Assembly: GCF_009002475.1 (NCBI RefSeq) | Contig: NZ_AP019860.1 | Location: forward strand, 496,001-560,000 | Length of the DNA stretch: 64,000 nucleotides | Direction: 5' to 3' | Source: Candidatus Uabimicrobium amorphum | Lineage (GTDB): Bacteria; Planctomycetota; Uabimicrobiia; Uabimicrobiales; Uabimicrobiaceae | In this document: piece after piece, positions 26,075 through 35,009 of the stretch | How the letters are laid out: every line of letters starts with the position of its first letter | Numbering within the stretch: position 1 is the first letter of the stretch | The notes under the pieces: generated by a model | Database searches by the model: none | What the model saw: the letters and a program-made list of their open reading frames with translations, nothing else | What the model was told of the DNA's origin: nothing | Position numbers and translations under genes: made by a program

Positions 26075-26899
26075 ATGTTAAAACTGGTGATAACGCTAAA
26101 CATTTTACTTCCGGTCATATACGGGATTTCGACAGTTTTATACGGCCGCTACTTTATATATAAAAAAACGCGTAACGCAAAGTTTGCATCCATTCTACTA
26201 CTTTGCGGGGTATTATTGCATTTAGTTTTTCTCATCAGCAAGGGATGGCACCTCCAACGATTTCCTATTGAAAGTTCGTTTGAGTCTTTATCTATGTTAG
26301 CTTTTGATATCGCCATCATCTACTACGTAACCGAAAGACTAAAGCGCGAATATACTACGGGTGTTTTCTTCTTAACCATTGTGACTTTATGTCAAACAAT
26401 ATCTACTCTGTTATTTCGCGGTGAGAAAACGACAAATGAACTCTTGGCAAATCCTCTGTTTGGCGTGCATACTAGTTTTACGCTTCTCGGTTTATCGGCT
26501 TTGGCCATCGCGACTTTGTATGCTCTGATGTATTGTGTCCTGGCGCGGCAGATTCGCAATAGACAATTTGGTATCCTGTACGAAGGGCTTCCCGATTTAG
26601 AAACTTTAGATTCGATGAGACAAAACGCTACGATATGCGGTATTGTTCTTTTAGGATTGGGTATTATGTTGGGACATTTTTGGGCGTATAAATTATTCAA
26701 CCATTTCGGGCTTGCCGATCCTAAAGTGTGGATCACCGACATTGCCTTATGTGCTTATGCCACAATCTGGTGGTCTACCAAAAAAAGTGGCGTACACGGT
26801 CTTCACACCAATATACTTTCCGTGTGGTTGTTTGTCATGCTATTTGTTTTAGTGGCGGTTCTTGAATTCTTTTTGAATACTTTTCATAGGTTTGTGTAA
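26075..26899 (+). CDS. hemX: HemX/CcsA-like cytochrome c assembly membrane protein
   Basis: A 274-residue polytopic membrane protein with about eight hydrophobic helices, the motif FPIESSFESLSML near helix 3 and GHFWAYKLFNHFGLADPKVWITD near helix 7. These match the CcsA/CcmC/HemX superfamily; the usual WWxWD motif is replaced by this variant, as in HemX proteins. In other bacteria hemX lies next to hemA and influences glutamyl-tRNA reductase levels. Here its stop overlaps the hemA start (TAATG), which supports that reading over a cytochrome c maturation role. Confidence 0.8.
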   Translation: MLKLVITLNILLPVIYGISTVLYGRYFIYKKTRNAKFASILLLCGVLLHLVFLISKGWHLQRFPIESSFESLSMLAFDIAIIYYVTERLKREYTTGVFFLTIVTLCQTISTLLFRGEKTTNELLANPLFGVHTSFTLLGLSALAIATLYALMYCVLARQIRNRQFGILYEGLPDLETLDSMRQNATICGIVLLGLGIMLGHFWAYKLFNHFGLADPKVWITDIALCAYATIWWSTKKSGVHGLHTNILSVWLFVMLFVLVAVLEFFLNTFHRFV

Positions 26900-28167
26900 T
26901 GGAAAACGAACAAATTGTCCTTGTCGGCTATGATCATAAAAATACTCCTGTTGAATTTCGCGATAAAATCTCACTTACTTCGGACAAGATAATTTCTTTT
27001 ACCAAGGCCGTTGGCAAAAACAATGATAATGTAAGAGAAATTGCGGTGGTGTCAACTTGCAATCGCACAGAATTTTATCTTGTGGCAAGTAAACCTGAGG
27101 CGCTGATGTGCTGGTTGTCGTGGCAGTACCGCTATAATAAACAGTTTTCTTTTCCCTATCAAGCTCCTAAACCAAATATACTATATAACCAAAAAGCGGT
27201 AGAACACTTATTTGCGGTATCAAGTGGATTGGAGAGTCTCATTCTTGGAGAGGATCAGATACTCGGCCAAGTCAAAGAAAGTTATAACTTGTTACTGTCT
27301 AGTGGCTATAAGTTTCCGCTACTCAACAAACTTTTTGAGCAGGCTATAGTTGCTGGAAAAGCTGTGCGTACGCAAACTACACTGTGTCAGGGAGCTGTTT
27401 CTATTGGTTTAGCTGCTGTTGAGTTGGCACGTAAGATATTTCGTAGTTTTGAAAAACACCGTATATTGCTCATTGGTGCAGGAGAGACTTCAGAGCTTGT
27501 GGCAAAACATTTTGCCAGTCTTGGAGCCAAACAGTTTATCATCGCGAACCGTACACGTGAAAAGTCAGAGATTTTAGCAGAAAAATTTGGGGGGAAGGTC
27601 ATTTCTCTGGACCAAATTCCCATGGCACTTAGCGAAGTAAATGTTGTGGTTACTGCGACAAATTCGCCAACTTATTTGGTGGGGTATGAAGAGACGAAAA
27701 AAATACTAAAATTGCGTAGTGGACCACTGCTCATGGTCGATATTAGTACACCACGCAATATTAATCCTGGAATAAAAGACCTGAGCCAGGATATATTTTT
27801 ATACAATATTGATGATTTGAGAAATGTCATTACCAATAACATCGAGAAACGCAAAGGTCAAATTCCAGAAGCGCAGTCCATTATCGATTACTATGCCGAC
27901 AACTACTTGAAATGGCGACGTTCACTCAATGTAACTCCTACAATTAAAGCGGTGATTCGTTATTTTGAAGATATTCGCGACAAAGAATTGGAAAAGTTTT
28001 CCAATAAGGTTTCTGCCGAAGAATATCAAAATTTAGAAAAGTTGGCCAATGGTATTATCAAAAAAATACAACATCAACCGGTAGTAGCGTTGCAAAAAAT
28101 GGCACGAAAACAGCAACTCGACATATCAAAATTACATTTGATTTCTGAAATCTACAGCGAACGTTAG
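26899..28167 (+). CDS. hemA: Glutamyl-tRNA reductase
   Basis: A 422-residue enzyme. It reduces glutamyl-tRNA to glutamate-1-semialdehyde, the first committed step of C5 haem synthesis. Visible marks are the N-terminal LVGYDHKNTPVEFRDK, the catalytic Cys in VVSTCNRTEFYLV, the substrate-binding VSSGLESLILGEDQILGQVK, the NADPH-binding fold (ILLIGAGETSELVAKHF) and the C-terminal dimerisation helices. Its length is normal. Translation is coupled to the HemX-like gene by a one-base overlap. It converges on the next gene with an 11-bp gap and no visible terminator. Confidence 0.97.
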   Translation: MENEQIVLVGYDHKNTPVEFRDKISLTSDKIISFTKAVGKNNDNVREIAVVSTCNRTEFYLVASKPEALMCWLSWQYRYNKQFSFPYQAPKPNILYNQKAVEHLFAVSSGLESLILGEDQILGQVKESYNLLLSSGYKFPLLNKLFEQAIVAGKAVRTQTTLCQGAVSIGLAAVELARKIFRSFEKHRILLIGAGETSELVAKHFASLGAKQFIIANRTREKSEILAEKFGGKVISLDQIPMALSEVNVVVTATNSPTYLVGYEETKKILKLRSGPLLMVDISTPRNINPGIKDLSQDIFLYNIDDLRNVITNNIEKRKGQIPEAQSIIDYYADNYLKWRRSLNVTPTIKAVIRYFEDIRDKELEKFSNKVSAEEYQNLEKLANGIIKKIQHQPVVALQKMARKQQLDISKLHLISEIYSER

Positions 28168-28178
28168 AATTGTTCTTA

Positions 28179-29249
28179 CTACATTTTGATATGTCGCCAC
28201 AAGCCCTTATCTGCCTGTCCACGACAGGCATAAAACTCTCCTGTTTGTGGAGAGAATATCGCACAAGCATCTGTACTATAAATTCCAAGCGTGTTATCTT
28301 GACGAATGCCGAGTTCCCCTCCTTCACAATCGCTAAAATAGTTTTTTAGGTCTGACACCGTAATCTCACTATTTGTTTGTAAAAGTTGTGTCAAACGCTG
28401 TTGACGAAATAGTGTGGATGCGTCGGGAGAGGTATTTTCATATTTTTTTATCTCGGCATTTAAAGCATGATTACAGTGTACGTAAAAACCTTGATGGTGC
28501 TCAGAGATCACGGTATGACGTACCGAAGATTCTACTCCATAACCAATTCCTTTGGTGTCACCGAGGTAGTGATAGTGCGCGCTTGCCTTTTGTGAATTTA
28601 CAATGCTTTTTAACGCGCTATCTGCCGTTGTTGAATTCAAGGCACGTTGCACAATCGCAGAGCGCGGTACACCAGGAGCGGCATCCCAAGTGAGAAGATT
28701 GGTCGTACCCACAACAACACCTTCTACGTTGATTCCCATGGAATAACTACAGAAAAGCCCCAAGCTCCAATTTTCTATGCCGTGTTGTGGTTTGCGATGC
28801 ATTAAACAAAAAAATGGCATATCAACAGTTAACCAGTCCCAAGTTTGCCCGAGTAGTATGTTGTTTGTTGCGGTACGGTCACCACAGACGATAACGCTAG
28901 AGCAGCCATAGCGATTCCATGTCCCACCAAATACCAAAACATCGATAATATCTGTCATGTGCGACAAGAACAAATATTCCAGAGAGATATTTGCGGCACG
29001 TGCGATACCATAAAATTCGTCGTAACTTTCCGGGCTGAAACTTTTCATGTGTGCGATGCATTCATAAATAGTTTCTGTCAATTGATGATCACTGTAATCG
29101 CGCCCGGCTTGGGCAAGGATTGTCTGTGTCCACTGGTAATGGCCTTCGCAAAGTGAAATAATTTCTTCGCGAAAACCCTCACCAATCGCTTCTCCCATTT
29201 CGCGATACGTACCACTGAGTTCTATCACAGGTAATTCGTATAAAGACAT
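28179..29249 (-). CDS. C45-family autoproteolytic acyltransferase/hydrolase
   Basis: A 356-residue protein of the penicillin acyl-CoA:6-APA acyltransferase (peptidase C45) type. N-terminal block: IELSGTYREMGEAIGEGF. The expected self-cleavage site is Gly115-Cys116 in RYGCSSVIV, making Cys116 the N-terminal nucleophile of the mature subunit. This is followed by LLGQTWDW, a conserved family block. Bacterial members act on N-acyl amides or small peptides; the substrate is unknown here. No signal peptide, so cytosolic. It is a single gene facing hemA. Confidence 0.82.
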   Translation of the reverse strand: MSLYELPVIELSGTYREMGEAIGEGFREEIISLCEGHYQWTQTILAQAGRDYSDHQLTETIYECIAHMKSFSPESYDEFYGIARAANISLEYLFLSHMTDIIDVLVFGGTWNRYGCSSVIVCGDRTATNNILLGQTWDWLTVDMPFFCLMHRKPQHGIENWSLGLFCSYSMGINVEGVVVGTTNLLTWDAAPGVPRSAIVQRALNSTTADSALKSIVNSQKASAHYHYLGDTKGIGYGVESSVRHTVISEHHQGFYVHCNHALNAEIKKYENTSPDASTLFRQQRLTQLLQTNSEITVSDLKNYFSDCEGGELGIRQDNTLGIYSTDACAIFSPQTGEFYACRGQADKGLWRHIKM

Positions 29250-29500
29250 CGTTCCTCCATTCTAAATAAAATTGTTCATACAATGAAGACGACGTCGTTT
29301 GCAAAAATTATTCGTCCTCTTGTTGAGGTGTTTTCATAGTTTTCCTTATACTAAAGAGAGAAATCATTGTGATTATTCATGAAAACGTAAAAAAAACTTC
29401 AATGTTCACCATGTTTTGCCTTGGGTATAATTTGCTTTTATTTTGAAGTTTTTTTTGTAGAATAAAATAAACAAAAAAATCTTTTACAGTTGAAATATAT

Positions 29501-31345
29501 ATGATGAGCAAACATCAAAAAATACCGTTCTCCCTAGCTTTTATTAGTATTACAGTTGCATACTATCTTACAGCTAAATTTGGTCTATCGTTGGCATTTG
29601 TTCACAGTAGTGTCTCGTCTGTTTGGCCACCAACTGGATTCGCGATTGCGGCCTTGTATATTTTTGGTACTCGTATTTGGCCTGCGGTATTTCTGGGCGC
29701 TTTTACTATTAACCTTGAGACCTTCCTTACGGGAAACTATGCTCTGGGAACTTCTAGTATTGTGGCATTTTTCATCGCTTTGGGAAATACTTTCGAAGCC
29801 GTTGTGGCGATTCAAGGACTACGCCTATTCATCGGTAATTCTAATCCGCTTCACACTACGCGTGGTGTGAGATGTTTTTTTGTCATAGGGGCACTATTTG
29901 CACCGATGTTGAGCGCAACGATTGGTGTGACGAGCTTATGTATATTCGCGATCGCAGAATGGCGAATATTCTTTGAATTGTGGTTGACGTGGTTTCTCGG
30001 GGATGTGGGGGGAGCTGCGACAGTTGCGCCGCTTATGATTTGCCTGAGTGAAACGAAGTGGAAAAGTACGTTCATTCATACTACGAAAATCATTGAAATT
30101 ATGGCGTTTTTTGTATGCCTTTTTTTCGTAGGCGGTGCTATTTTTTTGGGGCGGTTTCCCGTAGAATTTCAGCAGTATTTTTTAGCGTATTTATCCATTC
30201 CTCCTGTTTTATGGGGAGTATTTCGTTTTAAAGAAGTTGGGGCGGTTCTCTCGGTGATTGTCATCGTGTCATTCGCGGTGTGGGGCACGATAAATCACAA
30301 TGGTCCTTTTAGTAAAGGATTTGTTCCTGAGTCTTTATTGCTTTTGGAAACATTCACTTTTATTATATCTCTAACAGCGTTACTTATTTCTGCGTTACGC
30401 AATACCGAACAAAATTTAATGCGTACCAATGAAGATTTGGAAAAATGTGTCCAGCAACGAACAGCGGAGCTCACGAAGACAAACGAGTTACTACAGCGAC
30501 AAATTGAAGAACGCGATATTGCACAACAAGAATTATGGAAGTACAAAGAACTATTGGAAGAACGAATTCGAGAACGAACGCAAAACTTGGAGATCGCCAA
30601 CAAAGAAATAAAAACTTTCGTATACATCGTTTCTCATGATTTACAGACGCCTCTTATTAATATAAAAGGTTTTGCAGGAGAACTGCGCTACTGCATTGAT
30701 GATTTGCGCGAAATTATTCATACTGTAAAAAAACATTGCTCTGTAGAGCATCAAAAAAAATTGCAAAAAATTTTTAGTGAAGATATACCAGAATCCCTTG
30801 ATTTTATTGAAACATCTGTTGTAAAGATCAATAATTTGACCCAAGCGGTACTTAAACTTTCTCGTTTAGGGCGAAAAGAGCTGTGTTTTGAGACAATAGA
30901 TGTAAATACTGTGGTACAAAGTTCTCTGAAATCTCTTGCGTTTCAAATTGAACAAAAAAATGTACAGGTTATGATTGATTCTTTGCCATGTGTGGTTGTT
31001 GACGAAATTGCCATGCAACAAATTTTTGACAACATTTTAACCAATGCCATTATTTATTTAGATACAACACGCCAAGGAATTGTAAAAATTGGTAGTAAGA
31101 AAGAAAACAATCGTACACTTTTTTTTGTTGAAGACAACGGACGAGGAATTAGTGAAGAGGACCAAGGAAAAATATTCGACACTTTTCAACGTTGCGGTCC
31201 ACAAGACGTTCCTGGAGAGGGAATGGGACTTGCATATGTTCGTTCTTTGGTACGTCGTCATGGGGGAGAAATATATTGTCGTTCGCAACTAGGGAAAGGT
31301 TCGACATTTTCTTTTTTCATTTCGCCCAACACAGATGAGGTTTAG
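29501..31345 (+). CDS. MASE1-domain sensor histidine kinase
   Basis: A 614-residue membrane kinase. Residues 1-300 are a MASE1 multi-helix sensor domain (SSVSSVWPPTGFAIAALYIFGTR), then a coiled coil (about 300-370). The HisKA H-box is FVYIVSHDLQTPLINIKGF. The HATPase has N-box IFDNILTNAIIYL, G1 VEDNGRGIS and G2 GEGMGLAYVRSLVRRHGG. The signal is unknown. It lies two bases before the hybrid REC-HK-REC gene, so the pair likely forms a phosphorelay. Upstream, TATAAT at 29426-29431 may be a -10 box, and an inverted repeat (29391-29402 with 29443-29454) surrounds it. Confidence 0.92.
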   Translation: MMSKHQKIPFSLAFISITVAYYLTAKFGLSLAFVHSSVSSVWPPTGFAIAALYIFGTRIWPAVFLGAFTINLETFLTGNYALGTSSIVAFFIALGNTFEAVVAIQGLRLFIGNSNPLHTTRGVRCFFVIGALFAPMLSATIGVTSLCIFAIAEWRIFFELWLTWFLGDVGGAATVAPLMICLSETKWKSTFIHTTKIIEIMAFFVCLFFVGGAIFLGRFPVEFQQYFLAYLSIPPVLWGVFRFKEVGAVLSVIVIVSFAVWGTINHNGPFSKGFVPESLLLLETFTFIISLTALLISALRNTEQNLMRTNEDLEKCVQQRTAELTKTNELLQRQIEERDIAQQELWKYKELLEERIRERTQNLEIANKEIKTFVYIVSHDLQTPLINIKGFAGELRYCIDDLREIIHTVKKHCSVEHQKKLQKIFSEDIPESLDFIETSVVKINNLTQAVLKLSRLGRKELCFETIDVNTVVQSSLKSLAFQIEQKNVQVMIDSLPCVVVDEIAMQQIFDNILTNAIIYLDTTRQGIVKIGSKKENNRTLFFVEDNGRGISEEDQGKIFDTFQRCGPQDVPGEGMGLAYVRSLVRRHGGEIYCRSQLGKGSTFSFFISPNTDEV

Positions 31346-31347
31346 AA

Positions 31348-32880
31348 ATGACAAGTTTGAATAAGGCAAATGTTTTACTTGTAGAAGACGATGTGGGTTT
31401 AGCAAGATTAATTCAAAAGCAATTACAACGAATGAATTACATTGTGGAAATTGCTTTTGAGGGAACCAAAGCTCTCTCTATGGTGAGTGAAGGTAGTTAC
31501 GATGTACTGTTGGTAGACCAGCATATTCCTGAAATAAGTGGACTAAAAATCGTAGAGAAAGTGGCGGCAAAACATCCCACGATTATGGTAACTGGTACAG
31601 GGAATGAAAAAATTGCGGTGGCGGCGTTAAAAGCAGGAGCGGTAGACTACATTGTAAAAGATAGTAGCAGTGCATTTGTTGATTTACTGGCAATGGTAAT
31701 TGATCGAGCTGTGGAAAAGCGTCGCAATGCGGAACGACAACGACAATTAGAGTTACAAGTTCACCACGCTCAAAAACTAAAAGCGGTAGGGACTCTTGCT
31801 GCGGGTATTGCCCACGACTTTAACAACTTGTTAGTGCCTATTCTTGGTTTAACGCGTAATGTACACCAAAAACTTGATGCACAAAGTGAAGAAGCGCACA
31901 ACCTCGAAACTGTATTGAAAAGTGCCGAGAAAGCCAAACAGCTCGTGAACCAGATGTTGCTTTTGAGTACAAAAACGCCTGCGAAGTGTGAACCATGTAG
32001 CGTAGAAAATATTGTGGGCGATATGTTAAAAGAGTTACGTCCGAAGATGGAAAAGTCTATTTCACTACAATGTTCTTTTCCAGAAAGTTTGCCCGATGTT
32101 TTCGTCGATGAACTGCAAATCCACCAGATGTTATTTGACCTATGCAATAACGCATATCAAGCACTTGAAGAAAGCGGCAAGTTGCACATTCATGCAGAAG
32201 ACGTTGGTGAAAAAGATCTGGTGGACCACCAAGGCAAAACAATACATAACCATTTTTTACGTATAGCCATTGAAGACAATGGCTGTGGTATACCAACAAA
32301 TATCTTTGAGCATATTTTCGAACCCTTTTACACCACCAAGCAGCCGCACGGTACAGGACTTGGATTACCTGTGGCCCTAAGTATTATAGAAAAGCACGAG
32401 GGGTGTATCGAAATTTGCAGTAAGGTGGGCTCTGGTACAACGGTTTTTGTGTATTTGCCTATTGCGGAACAACAACACAATACTTTGCCAAACACCCAAA
32501 CCTCTTTGCCAAGTGCTACAAATCCCAATATATTGATTGTTGACGACAACGAAGTGGTTTTGACTACCTTGGAAATATTGTTGGTGGATTTAGGTTATAC
32601 GGTAACAACAGCTAAAAATGGCGAAGAAGCTCTAAAGGCATTTCGCGAGAATCCTCAACTTTTTTGCCTTGTAATTACCGATTACACCATGCCACAAATG
32701 AAAGGAGACAAATTGGCACGCGAACTCAAAAAAATTCGCGTTGATGTGCCAATCCTTTTGTGCAGTGGTTACGCCATCGATCTGGATATTGAGGCTTGTG
32801 GCATCAGTGCTATTTTATCAAAACCTTTTAGTTTAGAAGAATTAGAGGAAAAAATATCTACAGCTGTGGATAAAAAATAA
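31348..32880 (+). CDS. Hybrid REC-histidine kinase-REC protein
   Basis: A 510-residue soluble protein. REC1 (residues 5-125) has the phospho-acceptor Asp in VLLVDQHIPE. A HisKA domain (GTLAAGIAHDFNNLL) and HATPase (IEDNGCGIP, HGTGLGLPVALSIIEKHEG) follow. A second REC (about 392-508) has NILIVDDNEVVLTTL and LVITDYTMPQMKGD. There is no DNA-binding or enzymatic output domain, so the final effector lies elsewhere or the protein works through interaction. It is co-transcribed with the membrane kinase before it. Confidence 0.93.
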   Translation: MTSLNKANVLLVEDDVGLARLIQKQLQRMNYIVEIAFEGTKALSMVSEGSYDVLLVDQHIPEISGLKIVEKVAAKHPTIMVTGTGNEKIAVAALKAGAVDYIVKDSSSAFVDLLAMVIDRAVEKRRNAERQRQLELQVHHAQKLKAVGTLAAGIAHDFNNLLVPILGLTRNVHQKLDAQSEEAHNLETVLKSAEKAKQLVNQMLLLSTKTPAKCEPCSVENIVGDMLKELRPKMEKSISLQCSFPESLPDVFVDELQIHQMLFDLCNNAYQALEESGKLHIHAEDVGEKDLVDHQGKTIHNHFLRIAIEDNGCGIPTNIFEHIFEPFYTTKQPHGTGLGLPVALSIIEKHEGCIEICSKVGSGTTVFVYLPIAEQQHNTLPNTQTSLPSATNPNILIVDDNEVVLTTLEILLVDLGYTVTTAKNGEEALKAFRENPQLFCLVITDYTMPQMKGDKLARELKKIRVDVPILLCSGYAIDLDIEACGISAILSKPFSLEELEEKISTAVDKK

Positions 32881-32975
32881 ACTGTTATTTTGCCGTATAT
32901 TTGATAAAATAATTGAAATTTGCAGCGTAAATATTCGCTGCAAAATGGCCCTAAATTACTTTTTTATCTAGTTTA

Positions 32976-33836
32976 ATGGGGATGGTTGTGAGAAAATTAT
33001 TTATTTTTATCATTGCTTTTCTTGTCTCTGCATCTGCAGATCAATTGTATACACAAAAGTCACAACGTGATTTTGAGTCACTACACAAATTACTGCAACA
33101 GAGAAATCACAATGTATGTGACTATCAAATTCTTGTAAAGCGTTTGGCAGAAAATGATCCACACGCAATTCGTTATGCTACGGCAAACAGCAAAGAAATA
33201 TTGGGAGATAAAGTTGACCGCTATCGACTTCCCTTTACGACTATCAAAAATAGTATTTTTGCTAAGAACACCACCAGTGGTGAATTTATAAGTTATGTAG
33301 CGTATACAAAGAATGAAAGTGGTAGTGTAAAGTTTAGCGAACTAAGCAAAAGTGAATTTGTACAGCTGGTTGTCTGTGCTTATGAACAAATGCCACGAGA
33401 TTTTATGTTGCAAGTAGGTGACACACTGTACCACCGTGATCAACTTATAGGTGCGATACAAAATAACAATGCTCTTGGTAAAAAGTTATTGCACATTGAA
33501 AAGAATTTTTTGCGTATGGCAGAAAATAACTTTTGGGAATTTGAGATAGATGGACATACCGACGCAGAAGGTAACTTGACAGTTGATAGCTTTTCTTTTG
33601 CGGCAGACAGTGAGTTGTTGGCGACAGTGCAATTGAGTTGGCGTGGTATCCATGAGTCGTTCACCAAAGCAGAGTTTACGGTCAATGGTAAACAAATTTA
33701 CAATGGCGAGGCTTTAAACTTCGAAGCGTATCAAGTTGCTTACGATGTGAAGGCAAAAAACAATACTTGCCGTGTTACTGCGGTAGGTGGCCCTAAAAAT
33801 GCGGCAGTTAAAGTTGTTTTGGCGGACTGTGGCTGA
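32976..33836 (+). CDS. Exported protein of unknown function
   Basis: A 286-residue protein with a signal peptide (VRKLFIFIIAFLVSASA-DQ). The N-terminal half is helical and charged. The C-terminal half is beta-rich (FWEFEIDGHTDAEGNLTVDSF, VQLSWRGIHESFTKAEFTVNGK). Only two Cys lie near the C-terminus (NNTCRVTA, VLADCG), which could form a disulphide. I do not recognise the family. ATG 32976 and 32982 and GTG 32988 are in-frame starts that cannot be separated. A bidirectional terminator follows. Confidence 0.75.
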   Translation: MGMVVRKLFIFIIAFLVSASADQLYTQKSQRDFESLHKLLQQRNHNVCDYQILVKRLAENDPHAIRYATANSKEILGDKVDRYRLPFTTIKNSIFAKNTTSGEFISYVAYTKNESGSVKFSELSKSEFVQLVVCAYEQMPRDFMLQVGDTLYHRDQLIGAIQNNNALGKKLLHIEKNFLRMAENNFWEFEIDGHTDAEGNLTVDSFSFAADSELLATVQLSWRGIHESFTKAEFTVNGKQIYNGEALNFEAYQVAYDVKAKNNTCRVTAVGGPKNAAVKVVLADCG

Positions 33837-33880
33837 AGTGGCAGCAAAGAATAGATACTAAGTTTAGTATCCACTAAAAT

Positions 33881-33917
33881 AAAAAGCTCCTGATGTTATC
33901 ATCAGGAGCTTTTTTTA
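33881..33917. terminator. Bidirectional intrinsic terminator
   Basis: A 15-bp perfect stem (33881-33895 with 33900-33914) has a 4-nt loop. A-rich on the left and T-rich on the right, it can serve both convergent genes. Confidence 0.9.
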
Positions 33918-34979
33918 TTGCACTAAGCGCATAAAAATATCGAAGATTTCTGTATTCTCTAACTGTAATGTCGCGTCACCGACAGAAAGTTCGAATTTAT
34001 GATAATCGGGAATCGGGCTTGCTGCAAGTTTGTTGAACATCCATATTTTTGTTTTTTGGGCAATTTGTAATGCGCGATTTTCCAGTAATTCTTTGTCCCC
34101 TTCGATATACACATGCATCATATTGGTCATGGGTTCTTCCGGAGTAACATGTATTCCTGGTATTTCACGTAGGATGTGGGCAACTTCCGTGGCCTTTTGA
34201 TGATAGTCTTCCATCATCGCCAAGCGTTTTGTAAAACAATGTTTCGCCGAAAGAATATATGGGTAGAGATGTACCAGATCTCCACCATGACGACGTTTCC
34301 ATATTTTTGCTTCGGCAATGATGTTTGGTTCTCCCGCCAATACCGCTCCACAAATTCCACCGATGCCCTTGTAAAAAGATACATACACCGTATCAAAGAC
34401 GGCGCATATCTCGTCATAATCTTTCTCGTAGAATGGTTTACATTCCCATAATCGCGCACCATCGAGATGTAAAGCAATGCCTTTATTTTTTGCCCACAGG
34501 CAAATATTTTGTAACTCTTGCCATGAAGGTAGTAAACCCCCGAGTTCGCGTTGCGGCAATTCGATGAGCAGTGTGGAAATGGGAATACTCAAATTGCGCA
34601 AGTCGCTAAACGCAAACAGACGGTTGGCTTCACCAACATATACACCATTTAATTGATGCAGATATTGATAGCCTTTGTGTTCGTGTAGCTCTAAGTGACT
34701 TTTGGGATGAAAAGCAAAGTTGTTGATGTTTTTGCGTTGTGCCCAAATGCGCAAAGCTATTTGTTGTGCCATGGTGCCACTGGGCATAAAGACAGCGGAC
34801 TTCTTTCCTAATAAACGAGCAATATCTCTTTCGAAACTCTTTATGAGCTCACCGGTTCCATAAACGTCTGCCACTGTGTCCGGGTCCATTACGGTTGATA
34901 TTTCTGTTAAGATTTGTTGTGGCGTTTGTCGGATATGTCCTGTTAAAAAACGCGTGCAATTTTTTAAAATGTCTCGCAT
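33915..34979 (-). CDS. PLP-dependent threonine aldolase/beta-eliminating lyase family enzyme
   Basis: A 354-residue fold-type I PLP enzyme. N-terminal FMPSGTMAQQIALRIWAQ binds the cofactor phosphate. LHLDGARLWE holds the Asp contacting the pyridine N. The Schiff-base Lys is in VYVSFYKGIGGICGAVLAG. Family members cleave L-threonine or other beta-hydroxy amino acids to glycine and an aldehyde. SFYKG instead of the usual SLSKG places it in a divergent branch, so the exact substrate is uncertain. Its stop overlaps the bidirectional terminator. Confidence 0.85.
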   Translation of the reverse strand: MRDILKNCTRFLTGHIRQTPQQILTEISTVMDPDTVADVYGTGELIKSFERDIARLLGKKSAVFMPSGTMAQQIALRIWAQRKNINNFAFHPKSHLELHEHKGYQYLHQLNGVYVGEANRLFAFSDLRNLSIPISTLLIELPQRELGGLLPSWQELQNICLWAKNKGIALHLDGARLWECKPFYEKDYDEICAVFDTVYVSFYKGIGGICGAVLAGEPNIIAEAKIWKRRHGGDLVHLYPYILSAKHCFTKRLAMMEDYHQKATEVAHILREIPGIHVTPEEPMTNMMHVYIEGDKELLENRALQIAQKTKIWMFNKLAASPIPDYHKFELSVGDATLQLENTEIFDIFMRLVQ

Positions 34980-35009
34980 AGCAAAATTCCGTTTCGCTGT
35001 ATAAAAAGA

